Source: Clostridia bacterium (GTDB taxonomy: Bacteria; Bacillota; Clostridia; UMGS1883). Taken from it: a stretch of DNA of 47,266 nucleotides. A program made the position numbers and the translations under genes. The notes below the pieces were generated by a model that was not told the origin of the DNA, searched no databases, and saw only the letters and a list, made by a program, of their open reading frames with translations. Of the stretch, positions 15,708-24,843 are shown piece by piece; the first letter of the stretch is position 1; each line of letters begins with the position of its first letter. The stretch covers positions 1-47,266 of the forward strand of contig JAFSGW010000030.1 in the NCBI GenBank assembly GCA_017440585.1. The letters run 5' to 3'.

Positions 15708-16418
15708 TCAGACGCGGAACAAAATAACGGTAATATTGTCGTCTCCACCGTTTTCTTTTGCTCTTCTTACAAGCTCCTCTGCCGCGTCATCCACGCTGTC
15801 CGAATTTTTTATAACAGAGTGTAAAACTTCTCTTTCAATCATGTTCGTCAGTCCGTCAGTACACATAAGCACCCATTCACCGCTATGTATTTCCTCACAG
15901 ATAATGTCAACCTCAATGTTCGCACTTGAGCCCACAGCACGTGTTATATAGTTTCTCTGAGGATGTACACGTGCCTCTTCTTCGGTTATACTGCCCTCTT
16001 CGAGCATCATTCCTACAATGCTGTGGTCACGGGTAACACGGCGTATGCTCTCGTTATTCACAATGTAAACCCTGCTGTCGCCCACATGAGCAATATGAAG
16101 CTTGTTGCCATCAATTACGCAAACATCTATTGTTGTGCCCATGCCCTTCATAGCATCGTTTTCGCAGGAGCGCACATAAATGTCACGGTTAGCCTTCACA
16201 ACACCGTCACGGAGCACATCGTCAATATTGCCCTTGCCCTCAAGCACAAAGCTTTCGGTTATACGGCATGCCTCCAAAGAGGCAATTTCGCCTGCATTGT
16301 GCCCACCCATGCCATCAGCCACAATAAAAATCTTATCGTTGCCCGACACGTTCACAATGTACGAATCCTCGTTGTTGTGCCTTCTCATTCCAACATCTGT
16401 CAAAGCTGCATATTCCAT
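15708..16418 (-). CDS. prpC: PP2C-type Ser/Thr phosphatase (Stp/PrpC)
   Basis: The Mn2+-dependent PPM phosphatase reverses PrkC phosphorylation. Motifs in order: MRRHNNEDSY near residue 12, VADGMGGHNAGEIAS near 35 (metal-binding DGMGGH), HVGDSRVYI near 115, LMCTDGLTN near 190 and GGDDNITVIL at the end. ATG 16418 is chosen because GAGGTGG lies five bases upstream; the longer GTG start at 16427 falls inside that site. It sits between rlmN and prkC, the standard order. Confidence 0.95.
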   Translation of the reverse strand: MEYAALTDVGMRRHNNEDSYIVNVSGNDKIFIVADGMGGHNAGEIASLEACRITESFVLEGKGNIDDVLRDGVVKANRDIYVRSCENDAMKGMGTTIDVCVIDGNKLHIAHVGDSRVYIVNNESIRRVTRDHSIVGMMLEEGSITEEEARVHPQRNYITRAVGSSANIEVDIICEEIHSGEWVLMCTDGLTNMIEREVLHSVIKNSDSVDDAAEELVRRAKENGGDDNITVILFRV

Positions 16419-16435
16419 TAAGACCACCTCGCATC

Positions 16436-17476
16436 TCAGTCTTTCTGTAAATTTTTCTCTGTTGCACTGTTTCTCAGCTGTCCGCAGGATGCGGATATAT
16501 CACTGCCTAATTCACGGCGAACGGTTGCGGTCACATGACCGCGGTTGAGCATGTTTTTAAACTCCTCAACCCTCTTTTTTGAAACCCTCACATTGCCTCT
16601 TTCCTTAACGTCATTTACGGGTATAAGGTTTATGTGACAGTTGTCGCCGCCAAGAAGCTCTATCAAAAGCCGAACACATTCATCAGAGCTGTTTTTGCCC
16701 TCAATCAAAGCATATTCATAAGTAATTCTTCTGCCCGTTTTGTCAAAATAATATCTGCAGGCATCTATAAGTTCCTTTAAGGAGTACCTTTTTGCAACAG
16801 GCATTATAGCCTTACGGTATTCATCCGTAGGTGCATGAAGAGAAACTGCCAAGTTTACGCTCATGCCCTCGTTTGCAAAATCAATAATTTTCGGCACAAT
16901 ACCGCAGGTCGAAACTGTAATATGCCTGTACCCCAAATTTACACCCTCGGGGCTGTTTATAATTTTCAAAAACTTAATAAGGTTATCGTAGTTGTCGAAG
17001 GGCTCGCCAATGCCCATTACTACTATATTCGACACTCTTTCCCCCAAATCCTTCATAACACGGATAATCTGCCCCGTTATTTCCCCCGGACTAAGGTTTC
17101 TCACCCTTCCTCCCAATGTGGAGGCACAGAAGGTGCAGCCCATGGCACAGCCCACCTGGCTTGACACACAAACGGAAATGCCGTGGTGATAGCTCATGGC
17201 AACAGTTTCAATAATGTTGCCGTCAGAAAGCCTTAAAAGGTACTTTATTGTGCCGTCAAGCTTTGATACAAGCTTTCTTTCAATCTCGGGCACAAAAATA
17301 CATGCCTCTTCCTTAAGCTTTTCCCTCAGTGCCTTGGAAAGGGTTGTTAAATCATCAATACTTTCAGCACCCTTTGCAATAAAGGAAAAAACCTGCTTTG
17401 CACGGAACTTTGCCTCGCCAAGAGAAACAAAATATTCACATAATTCCTCGTATGTCATATCACAAAGATTAATCAC
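16436..17476 (-). CDS. rlmN: Dual-specificity 23S rRNA/tRNA m2A methyltransferase RlmN
   Basis: This radical-SAM enzyme methylates A2503 of 23S rRNA and A37 of some tRNAs. The [4Fe-4S] motif C-x3-C-x2-C is at Cys110, 114 and 117 (CAMGCTFC). Cys331 (SASCGQLRN) is the mechanistic Cys near the C-terminus. GEPFDNYDN and SLHAPTDEYR are family motifs. Its 346 residues are normal. It begins at GTG 17476 and overlaps the stop of rsmB by eight bases, so the pair is co-translated. Confidence 0.96.
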   Translation of the reverse strand: MINLCDMTYEELCEYFVSLGEAKFRAKQVFSFIAKGAESIDDLTTLSKALREKLKEEACIFVPEIERKLVSKLDGTIKYLLRLSDGNIIETVAMSYHHGISVCVSSQVGCAMGCTFCASTLGGRVRNLSPGEITGQIIRVMKDLGERVSNIVVMGIGEPFDNYDNLIKFLKIINSPEGVNLGYRHITVSTCGIVPKIIDFANEGMSVNLAVSLHAPTDEYRKAIMPVAKRYSLKELIDACRYYFDKTGRRITYEYALIEGKNSSDECVRLLIELLGGDNCHINLIPVNDVKERGNVRVSKKRVEEFKNMLNRGHVTATVRRELGSDISASCGQLRNSATEKNLQKD

Positions 17477-18755
17477 GTCGTATAAACCTCGCTATAAAAA
17501 ATCCGTCTGTGTTGTTTTCGTGGGGCAGAAGCTGACGGTAGCCCTTTTCCAGAAAGGCAGAGGGCAGAAGCTCAAAGTTCTTGTTCTCCCTCAAAAAGGT
17601 CTTAACCATCTGCTCGTTTTCCATTTTGCTTATTGTGCAGGTGGAATACACAAGTATTCCGTCCTTTTTAACATATCTTTTTGCATGACGGAGCATTCTG
17701 TACTGTGTCTGTGCCAGAGCGGAGCAGTCAGTTGCTCCCTTTGTCCACTTTATGTCAGGCTTACGGCGTATAATGCCAAGCCCCGAGCAGGGTGCATCAA
17801 GAAGCACTCTGTCAAACTTATCTTCAAATTCCTCATTGAATTTTTCAGCATCGTTAACCCTTGTTTCCACAATGCTTATGCCAAGCCTTTCACAGCTTTT
17901 GTCAATAAGCTCTGTTTTGTGAGGGTATAAATCGCAGGCAATAATATGACCATCGTTTCCCATCAGCTCCGCACAGTACTCGCTTTTACCGCCCGGTGCC
18001 GCACAAAGGTCAAGCACATCCATTCCGCCCTTTATGTCAAGTGCTTCAACTGCAAGCTGACTTGCCGCATCCTGAATGGAAAAATAGCCTTCTCTCTGAA
18101 GAGGTGAGCCGTGGAAGGCTCCGCCCTTTGTGTAAATATAGGCGTTTTCGCCCAAAGGTGCCTTTTCTATGCCCTCAGGCACTTCAAATTCACCCTTTAA
18201 AAGATTACGTCTTAAGTATGTAGGCGGTGTGCTGTTACCCGCCTCTAAAAGCTTCACAACCTCCTCTGCCCATTCCTTGCTCCACTTCTGCACAATCCAC
18301 TCAGGGTAGGAATAAAAAACAGAAAGGTATTCTATACTGCCCTCCTCGGGCAGAAAGTTTCCGCTTGTCATGGCCTTTCTCAAGACCGCATTTACAAAGC
18401 CCGAGCTTTTCTGATGGCCGTAACGCTTTGCAAGCTTCACACATTCATTTATTGTGGCACTTTCGGGTATTTTTTCCATAAACCTTAAGGAGTATATTCC
18501 CATTCTTAAAATGTTTAAAATCCATACAGATATCTTCTTAAGCCTTATGGAGGACAAATTCGAAATTATATTATCAAGAAAAAGTCTGTTACGCTCAACA
18601 CCCAGCACAATATTTGTACAAAGTGCCGCATCGGGTGCCGAAAGCTTGCTTGCCGCTATAATGTCGTTTAAAGCAATATTCATATATGCGCCGTCATGGT
18701 CAACGGCATATAAAGTTTTAAGTGCCGCTTCTCTGGCAGGCGATAAATTACTCAT
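17469..18755 (-). CDS. rsmB: 16S rRNA (cytosine-967-C5)-methyltransferase RsmB
   Basis: The N-terminal NusB-like RNA-binding domain (about 1-140) is fused to a Rossmann methyltransferase domain. SAM is bound by LDLCAAPGGKSEYCAELM (near 245). The two catalytic cysteines are in DAPCSGLGIIRRKPDIKW and YSTCTISKMENE. It methylates C967 of 16S rRNA. Its 428 residues are normal. It overlaps rlmN downstream and adjoins the Zn peptidase upstream with a one-base overlap. Confidence 0.95.
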   Translation of the reverse strand: MSNLSPAREAALKTLYAVDHDGAYMNIALNDIIAASKLSAPDAALCTNIVLGVERNRLFLDNIISNLSSIRLKKISVWILNILRMGIYSLRFMEKIPESATINECVKLAKRYGHQKSSGFVNAVLRKAMTSGNFLPEEGSIEYLSVFYSYPEWIVQKWSKEWAEEVVKLLEAGNSTPPTYLRRNLLKGEFEVPEGIEKAPLGENAYIYTKGGAFHGSPLQREGYFSIQDAASQLAVEALDIKGGMDVLDLCAAPGGKSEYCAELMGNDGHIIACDLYPHKTELIDKSCERLGISIVETRVNDAEKFNEEFEDKFDRVLLDAPCSGLGIIRRKPDIKWTKGATDCSALAQTQYRMLRHAKRYVKKDGILVYSTCTISKMENEQMVKTFLRENKNFELLPSAFLEKGYRQLLPHENNTDGFFIARFIRRD

Positions 18756-19456
18756 TAATCTCTGTCCCTTGCAATTAAAATCAGTCTCAAAAGCTGTGCA
18801 ATGCTTGTTGCCGCCGCAGCCACATAGGTCATAGCCGCCGCACCAAGCACCTTCTTAACATCCTTAACCTCATCACCGTAAAGGTAACCGCCCTCGTCAA
18901 GCACCTTTATAGCCTTGTTGGAGGCATCAAATTCCACAGGCAGTGTAACCACCTGGAAAAGCACTGCAAGTGAAAACATTATAATACCTGCATAAACCAT
19001 TGTTACGCCGAAAAGGCTTTCACCGCCCATTAAAACCAAACCTAAAATAATAAGCGGAATTGATAACTTGCTTCCTAAATTTGCAACGGGCACCAGGGAA
19101 TTTCTTATCTTTATAAAGCTGTAGCCCTCTGCATGCTGTACCGCATGGCCTGCTTCATGTGCCGCAACACCAACAGCCGCCACGGAAGTGGAATTTCTTA
19201 CAGAGTCCGAAAGTCTTATAACATTGCTTTTAGGGTCATAATGGTCTGTAAGGTTACCTGAAATTGCTTCAATCTTCACATTCTGAAGACCGTGGCTGTC
19301 AAGTATCTGCCTTGCAGCTTCCGTTGCGGTAAAGTTTCTCCTTGTTGTTACCTTGGAGTACTTTTTAAAGCTTGAATTCACCTTTGCTGATGCCCACATG
19401 GATAAAATAACCATAGGGAGCACAAGCACAAGATAATACATATCATAATATAACAA
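18755..19456 (-). CDS. Membrane zinc metallopeptidase, YugP-like
   Basis: This belongs to the Zn-peptidase-2 (YugP) family. An N-terminal membrane helix (about 6-24) is followed by VGVAAHEAGHAVQHAEGYSF with the HEAGH zinc motif (around residues 117-121), then two hydrophobic segments and a C-terminal membrane-associated helix. LPVEFDASNKAIKVL is a family-specific block. The physiological substrate is not known. It sits between fmt and rsmB, a frequent insertion in Clostridia compared with Bacillus. The start is uncertain: TTG 19456 or ATG 19441, neither with a clear ribosome site. Confidence 0.88.
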   Translation of the reverse strand: MLYYDMYYLVLVLPMVILSMWASAKVNSSFKKYSKVTTRRNFTATEAARQILDSHGLQNVKIEAISGNLTDHYDPKSNVIRLSDSVRNSTSVAAVGVAAHEAGHAVQHAEGYSFIKIRNSLVPVANLGSKLSIPLIILGLVLMGGESLFGVTMVYAGIIMFSLAVLFQVVTLPVEFDASNKAIKVLDEGGYLYGDEVKDVKKVLGAAAMTYVAAAATSIAQLLRLILIARDRD

Positions 19457-19458
19457 AA

Positions 19459-20391
19459 TTACTCACTCTTTCCTAAAACTATTCCCTTTTCAATCTTGTT
19501 TCCCACAAGATAATCCTTAACACTCATTCTCTTTTTGCCGTCAAACTTAACGGCTTTAATCTTTATTGCACCCTTACTGCAGGCAACAATGAAGCCTTCC
19601 CTGTTAACCTCCACTATTTCGCCCGGAATGCCTTCTGCCTCTACCTTTTCGCATTCATAGGGTACAAACCTTTTGCCCATATAATAGGTATATGCCATAG
19701 GCCAGGAATCCATACCCCTTATAAGGTTATAAACTTCATCGCACGTTTTATCCCACACAATTTCGCCCTCTGCCTTTGTGAGCATAGCAGCATAGGTTGC
19801 CTTTGAATCGTCCTGCTTTATGGAGGAAAAATCCCCTGCTTTAAACCTTTCAATGGTCTTTATAAGCACTTCTGCACCTAAAACTGCAAGCTTATCGTGC
19901 AAGGTTTCTGCAGTGTCGTTATCATCAATTGCAATTTTTTCCACAAGGATAATATTGCCCGTGTCAAGCCCCTTTTCCATGTACATGGCTGTAACGCCTG
20001 TTTCCTTCTTGCCGTCAATTATAACTCTCTGAATAGGTGCCGCACCGCGGTATTCAGGAAGTATTGAGGCGTGTCCGTTTACACAGCCGTATTTTGGGTA
20101 ATTAAGCACGTATTCGGGCAGTATTTTTCCGTATGCCACAACAATTATAATATCGGGGTCAATCTCCTCTAAAAAAGGCTGAAGCTCAAAGTGCTTTAAG
20201 CTGTCGGGCTGAAAAGTGGGAATATCATACTCCATTGCCACCGCCTTTACGGGAGTGGGCATAACGCTCATGCCTCTGCCCTTTGGCTTGTCGGGCTGAC
20301 TTACAACCCCTCTCACATCGTAGCCCTTTTCACAAAGCTCTCTTAAGGTAACCGCCGCAAAATCAGGCGTTCCCATAAACATTATTTTCAT
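19459..20391 (-). CDS. fmt: Methionyl-tRNA formyltransferase
   Basis: Fmt formylates Met-tRNA-fMet with 10-formyl-THF. It has an N-terminal formyltransferase fold (GVVSQPDKPKGRG near 35, catalytic NGHASILPEYRGAAPIQRVI near 105) and a C-terminal OB-like tRNA-binding domain from about 205. ATG 20391 gives 310 residues, the family norm, with AGGAG 13 bases upstream. The longer ATG at 20424 would add 11 residues not expected in the family. It forms the def-fmt pair with peptide deformylase just upstream. Its tRNA substrate is encoded at the window start. Confidence 0.95.
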   Translation of the reverse strand: MKIMFMGTPDFAAVTLRELCEKGYDVRGVVSQPDKPKGRGMSVMPTPVKAVAMEYDIPTFQPDSLKHFELQPFLEEIDPDIIIVVAYGKILPEYVLNYPKYGCVNGHASILPEYRGAAPIQRVIIDGKKETGVTAMYMEKGLDTGNIILVEKIAIDDNDTAETLHDKLAVLGAEVLIKTIERFKAGDFSSIKQDDSKATYAAMLTKAEGEIVWDKTCDEVYNLIRGMDSWPMAYTYYMGKRFVPYECEKVEAEGIPGEIVEVNREGFIVACSKGAIKIKAVKFDGKKRMSVKDYLVGNKIEKGIVLGKSE

Positions 20392-20428
20392 ATCGCAATA
20401 TTCACTCCTGACCAACAACACCATAACG

Positions 20429-20449
20429 CAATTACTAATTGCTGATTAA
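20429..20449 (-). repeat. CAATTAG-type repeat at the 3' end of def
   Basis: On the minus strand the def stop codon runs into a short array of AGCAATTAG/TAATTGC units. Similar arrays overlap the stop codons of coaBC (24807-24843) and trmFO (36761-36781). Confidence 0.5.
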
Positions 20450-20910
20450 TCTTCTTCTAAATCAAGCCATTCAATTACCTTTTCAGCATAAAGTATGCCG
20501 TCAAGATGGTCGTTTTCATGGCAAATGCACTTTGAATATAAATCCTCACCGGTGTATTCAAACTCCTTGCCGTTTCTGTCAAAGGCTTTAACCGTAGTTT
20601 TCACAGGTCTTTCAACGTTGCCTGCCTTGCCGGGAAGGCTTAAACAGCCCTCAACGTCAATATAGCTTCCCTCCATAGACACTATAGTGGGGTTTACAAA
20701 TTCCACCATACCGCCGTCGGGTGTGTCAATCACAAAAACCCTCTTTAAAATGCCCACCTGAGGTGCCGCAAGACCAACCCCCTGGGATTTTATTAAAGTA
20801 TCCTTCATGTCGTCAAGAAGCACATGAAGCCTTTCGTCAAACTTTTCAACCTCACGGCAAACCTTTTTGAGGCAAGGGTCGCCCTCCAGTCTTATCTCTC
20901 TTATAGCCAT
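20446..20910 (-). CDS. def: Peptide deformylase
   Basis: This metalloenzyme removes the formyl group from nascent proteins. The three signature motifs are present: GVGLAAPQVG (44-53), EGCLS with the metal Cys89, and HENDHLDG (131-138) with metal His131/His135 and catalytic Glu132. At 154 residues it is a type 1 enzyme. It lies between priA and fmt, with 21 and about 50 bases respectively. Its stop codon overlaps a CAATTAG-type repeat. Confidence 0.96.
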   Translation of the reverse strand: MAIREIRLEGDPCLKKVCREVEKFDERLHVLLDDMKDTLIKSQGVGLAAPQVGILKRVFVIDTPDGGMVEFVNPTIVSMEGSYIDVEGCLSLPGKAGNVERPVKTTVKAFDRNGKEFEYTGEDLYSKCICHENDHLDGILYAEKVIEWLDLEED

Positions 20911-20931
20911 AATTTTTCTCCTTTATCTGTT

Positions 20932-23364
20932 TCAACTCATACTGTACGGGTCAATATCAACTGTTATCTGTATGCCCTCGGGGCGTTTTGCACCAAGCAT
21001 TTTACGAAAATCCTTACCAAGGGCTTTACTATCCTTTATTTTAAACCATATTCTCTTACGGTATCTTCCCTGAATTTTTTTAATGGGTGCATCGTGTGGT
21101 CCGTAAAGTATTGCCCCCTCACTTCTCACACCCTCTGCAACCTTCAGCTCAGCCAGAACAAGTGCTGCACACTTTTCGCATTTTTCCTCGTCCTCGCCCG
21201 TTATAAGTATATTTACTATATGCTCGAAGGGCGGATAGCCAAACGCCTTCCTGAATGCAATTTCATCACGGTAAAAGGCCTTGTAATCCTGCTTTGCCGC
21301 CAGCTGCAACACCCTATTTTCAGGGGCATAGGTCTGTATAACGGCTCTTCCCTCTTTATCGCCTCTGCCTGCTCTGCCCGAAACCTGGCAGATAAGGGCA
21401 AAGGTTCTCTCCTGTGCACGGAAATCGTCGGAAAAAAGTGAAGCATCAGCAGCTAAGGCGCCAACTAAGGTAACACGTGGAAAATCGAGCCCCTTAGAAA
21501 CCATCTGTGTGCCTAAAAGAATATCGCTTTCATCCTTTTCAAATTCACTTAAAACCTTTTCGTGGCCGTTTTTACCGCCGGTTGTATCCGCATCCATCCT
21601 CACAACCTTCGCCGTGGGGAAAATTTCGGCAATCTGCCTTTCAGCCTTCTGTGTGCCTGCACCAAAATCCTTTATTTTACGGCTTCCGCATTCAGGGCAG
21701 AGGGCATCTCTCCCTTGTCTGTGAGAGCATATGTGACAGTTTAAGGTGTCATTTGATGCATGATATGTAAGTGACACACTGCAGTTGGGGCACATATACA
21801 CAAAACCGCAGTCACGGCAGGAAACAAAGGTTGAAAAACCGCGTCTGTTTAAAAACAATATGGTCTGCTCACCATTTCTGAGGTTTTCATACATGCCCTT
21901 TGCAAGGCTTCTGCTTAAAACCGTGCGGTTACCCTCCTCAAGTTCCTTCCTCATGTCCACAATTTCAACCTTCGGAAGTGGGTTAAGATTATATCTTTTT
22001 GTTAGCTCAATTAATGTATATTCGCCGCATTCTGCCTTATAATAGCTTTCCGCCGAAGGTGTTGCCGATGCTAAAACAAGAGGGCAGTCAAAGCTTTCTG
22101 CCCGCATTCGGGCAACCTCAATGGCATGATATTTGGGCGTTGTTTCTGACTTGTAGGAGTATTCATGCTCCTCGTCTACTATTATTATGCCCAGATCTCT
22201 CACAGGTGCAAATATGGCACTTCTTGCACCCACAACAACCTTTGCCTCGCCTTTACGTATTCTTGAATATTCGTCGTATCGCTCACCTAAGGACAATGCC
22301 GAGTGCATAATTGCAACCACTGAACCAAACCTTTTATAAAAACGGTCTGTTATCTGCGGTGTGAGGGAAATTTCAGGCACTAAAACAATTGCCTGCTTTC
22401 CCATTCTTATCACATCTTCAACAAGCTGAAGGTAAACCTCTGTTTTACCGCTGCCCGTTACGCCGTGTATTAAAAAGGTGCCCCGCTTTGCATTTTTAAT
22501 CTTTTCAATGGCAGTTTTCTGCTCATCCGTAGCTTCAAAAGCAAGGCTTCGCTCTTCCTTATCCTCTACGGGGCTTCTTAAAATTCTCTTTTCTTCAAAT
22601 TCTATTATGCCCTTTATGTTAAGTGCTTCAATGCTGTTTCGTGAAGCCTCACATTCTGCCATAATGTCGGAAATTGTATATTTACCCCCATTGGCTAAAA
22701 ACTCAATAATTTTTGCCTGCACGGGGCTCTTTTTTCGCATTTTTTCGGCTAAAAGGTACGCATCCTCATCACAGGAATAGTATGCCACCTTAACAGTTTT
22801 TTCACTTACCTTTTTAATGCTTTTAAATTCAAGGGTAGCAATGCCTTTTTTAATGAGTGCATTAACCTGCCCTCTTGCACCCTTGCCCATTTCCGCCCGT
22901 ATTGCAGTCATTTCCATACTGCCTCCGGCGTTATTTAAAAGCATTAAAAGCCTCTCCTGCAGGGCACTTCTTTTTACAAGTGAACAGGCTTCCTCAAAAG
23001 TGAATTTATCCGTAAGGTTAACCCATTCCTCCTTCTTCTGCTCGCTTCCTGCAGGCAGAAAAAGCTTTGCTGCGGCGTAAAAGGTGCAGTAGTAGTCCTC
23101 CCGCATTTTAAAAATAAGGTCAATATCCTTTTTGCTTAAAAGGGGCATGGGGTCAATAACGCTTTTGATTTCCTTTATGTTTTCAAAGGAAACCTCCTCT
23201 GTAATATTTGTTATAATGCCCTCACTGAGGCGGTTTGTGTACCCAAAAGGAACATAGCACCTTGCCCCCACAGCACATTCGCCCAAAAGCTTTTTAGGTA
23301 TGCGGTAGGTAAAGGGCTTGTCAAGGCTTAAAAGTGGTGTATTAATATAAACCTCTGCGTACAT
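20932..23364 (-). CDS. priA: Primosomal replication-restart helicase PriA
   Basis: PriA reloads the replisome at stalled forks by 3'-5' unwinding and primosome assembly. It has an N-terminal DNA-binding domain (1-110), a winged-helix region, helicase domain 1 with Walker A GVTGSGKTEVYLQ (near 300) and DEEH, and a Cys-rich zinc insertion in helicase domain 2 (CRDCGFVYMCPNC ... CHIC ... CPECG, near 515-560). GLDFPRVTLVGAL and QVSGRAGRG are helicase motifs V and VI. At 810 residues it is complete. It stands between a secreted parvulin and def. Confidence 0.96.
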   Translation of the reverse strand: MYAEVYINTPLLSLDKPFTYRIPKKLLGECAVGARCYVPFGYTNRLSEGIITNITEEVSFENIKEIKSVIDPMPLLSKKDIDLIFKMREDYYCTFYAAAKLFLPAGSEQKKEEWVNLTDKFTFEEACSLVKRSALQERLLMLLNNAGGSMEMTAIRAEMGKGARGQVNALIKKGIATLEFKSIKKVSEKTVKVAYYSCDEDAYLLAEKMRKKSPVQAKIIEFLANGGKYTISDIMAECEASRNSIEALNIKGIIEFEEKRILRSPVEDKEERSLAFEATDEQKTAIEKIKNAKRGTFLIHGVTGSGKTEVYLQLVEDVIRMGKQAIVLVPEISLTPQITDRFYKRFGSVVAIMHSALSLGERYDEYSRIRKGEAKVVVGARSAIFAPVRDLGIIIVDEEHEYSYKSETTPKYHAIEVARMRAESFDCPLVLASATPSAESYYKAECGEYTLIELTKRYNLNPLPKVEIVDMRKELEEGNRTVLSRSLAKGMYENLRNGEQTILFLNRRGFSTFVSCRDCGFVYMCPNCSVSLTYHASNDTLNCHICSHRQGRDALCPECGSRKIKDFGAGTQKAERQIAEIFPTAKVVRMDADTTGGKNGHEKVLSEFEKDESDILLGTQMVSKGLDFPRVTLVGALAADASLFSDDFRAQERTFALICQVSGRAGRGDKEGRAVIQTYAPENRVLQLAAKQDYKAFYRDEIAFRKAFGYPPFEHIVNILITGEDEEKCEKCAALVLAELKVAEGVRSEGAILYGPHDAPIKKIQGRYRKRIWFKIKDSKALGKDFRKMLGAKRPEGIQITVDIDPYSMS

Positions 23365-23379
23365 CCAATCACCTGCAGT

Positions 23380-24762
23380 TTATTTTGTAATTACAACCGT
23401 ACGTGTATCATTATCCCAGTCTGCCTTCATGGAGAGAGCTTCAACAATAGCTCTCACGGGCACATAGGTTGTGCCGTCAACATTTTTGGGTTCAACGTAG
23501 TTTCCGTTAACGTCACGGGGCACAACAAGCTTTCCGTCAACATAAACCTTAAGCTTTCTGAAAACCTCAATTTCTGTTTCACGAAATGCCTTTTCAGCAT
23601 CACTGTCGTCACCTATAACGTTGCCGTCAAACATAGCCTCGTAAAGGCTTGCAAAAAGCATCAGCTCATAGTCAAGGTTAAATTCCTTACTATTATCCTC
23701 CACAAGTCCGATATTTCTTGCAAGGCGGTTTATCATTGCAACTACAGAGGCATACTCAAAAGCCTCGGAGTACAAAACATATGTATCGTCACCTGTAAAG
23801 AGCTTATTTACCTTCTTAAGCATTTCGGCATTATAGGTAACACCGTTAATTTTTCCGTAGTCACCATAGCCTTCAAGGTTTATAACATCACACTCTGTGC
23901 TTTCAATTTCAAGAGGCAGATAAAAATTCTGATAGTAATGCGCATCTGCATAGGCTTCATCAAGGGGAAGCTTCTTTATAACATGGTAGCCAAAGTCCGA
24001 CTTTACGGGCTCTTCGGTGTATTTTTCCACTTCAAGTGCAAATGCCGCCTTTTCAAATTCAGGAACCATTTCACCGTAGGTGAAGGTATAGCTTGAATCC
24101 TTCGCCTGACCGGGGTCAAGGTTGTATTCTTCAATTAAATCTTCAAACAGAGCACCGCCGTGAAGCTCATCAATAATCTCTAATGCAGTTTCTTCTTCAT
24201 TTACAAGTATGTGCTGTGCTGTTACATACTTTTCCTTGTCTGCAATACCCACGGGCACAGTATTTTCCAGAAGCCCACCGCAGGCTGTGTAGTAGTAATA
24301 ATCAGCATATTCTGCCGCCTGCTCATCATTGAACCAGGAAACAACCTCTTCGTAAGCTTTGTTTATTTCCTCTTGGGTAAACTTACTCTCGGCAAGCTTT
24401 ATAACCTTCACCATGGTAATAAAATCATAAGCGGAAAAGTCTTCAAGCTCGTCCTTATAAATAACCTCGCCGTCAACCATCATAACAGGCTCTCTTGTTT
24501 TTTCACTGTCAAGAGGCTCTTCTCCGATATAAACGGCATAGTTTTCTGTATCAAAGGCTACAGCCTTACCCACAGCCTCACCCATTGCTCTCACGGGAAG
24601 GTATGTTGAGCCATCTTCAATAAAAGGCATTACAACCTCACCTAAAGCATTCTTTGGGATAAACTCCTCATTATCAATTTTTATATTTATATCAGCTGCC
24701 ACAGCAGGTATAGCTCCCAAAAGCATACATCCCGCCATAAGGCCACATATCAACTTCTTCAT
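23380..24762 (-). CDS. Secreted parvulin-type prolyl isomerase flanked by stalk domains, 460 aa
   Basis: A signal peptide occupies residues 1-22 (MKKLICGLMAGCMLLGAIPA, AVAA). An N-terminal copper-amine-oxidase stalk half follows (PFIEDGSTYLPVRAMGEAVG near 45-65). The middle holds a SurA-like helical part and a parvulin core (YVTAQHILVNEEETALEIID ... GEMVPEFEKAAFALEV ... SDFGYHVIKKLP). The C-terminus has a second stalk half (VDGTTYVPVRAIVEALSMKA). So the isomerase appears inserted between two halves of, or two copies of, the stalk domain. The probable role is folding of exported proteins at the cell surface. ATG 24762 follows AAAGGAAAAG; a longer frame to 24840 only translates repeat DNA. The gene interrupts the usual coaBC-priA junction. 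Confidence 0.85.
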   Translation of the reverse strand: MKKLICGLMAGCMLLGAIPAVAADINIKIDNEEFIPKNALGEVVMPFIEDGSTYLPVRAMGEAVGKAVAFDTENYAVYIGEEPLDSEKTREPVMMVDGEVIYKDELEDFSAYDFITMVKVIKLAESKFTQEEINKAYEEVVSWFNDEQAAEYADYYYYTACGGLLENTVPVGIADKEKYVTAQHILVNEEETALEIIDELHGGALFEDLIEEYNLDPGQAKDSSYTFTYGEMVPEFEKAAFALEVEKYTEEPVKSDFGYHVIKKLPLDEAYADAHYYQNFYLPLEIESTECDVINLEGYGDYGKINGVTYNAEMLKKVNKLFTGDDTYVLYSEAFEYASVVAMINRLARNIGLVEDNSKEFNLDYELMLFASLYEAMFDGNVIGDDSDAEKAFRETEIEVFRKLKVYVDGKLVVPRDVNGNYVEPKNVDGTTYVPVRAIVEALSMKADWDNDTRTVVITK

Positions 24763-24781
24763 TAAACTTTTCCTTTCAATC

Positions 24782-24843
24782 AAATTCCGCAAAGCGGAAT
24801 TTATTCCATAATTGCTAATTACTAATTGCTCATTGCTCATTGA
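24782..24843 (-). repeat. CAATTAG/CAATGAG array plus palindrome after coaBC
   Basis: On the minus strand the last codons and stop of coaBC pass into AATGAGCAATGAGCAATTAG-type units (24807-24843), then a palindrome AAATTCCGC/GCGGAATTT (24782-24790 with 24794-24802). The same heptamers occur after def and trmFO. Confidence 0.6.

Noticed and set aside
24763-24840. Extended N-terminus of the parvulin to 24840
   Set aside because: The added residues come from the CAATTAG array and palindrome. They would displace the signal peptide from the N-terminus.
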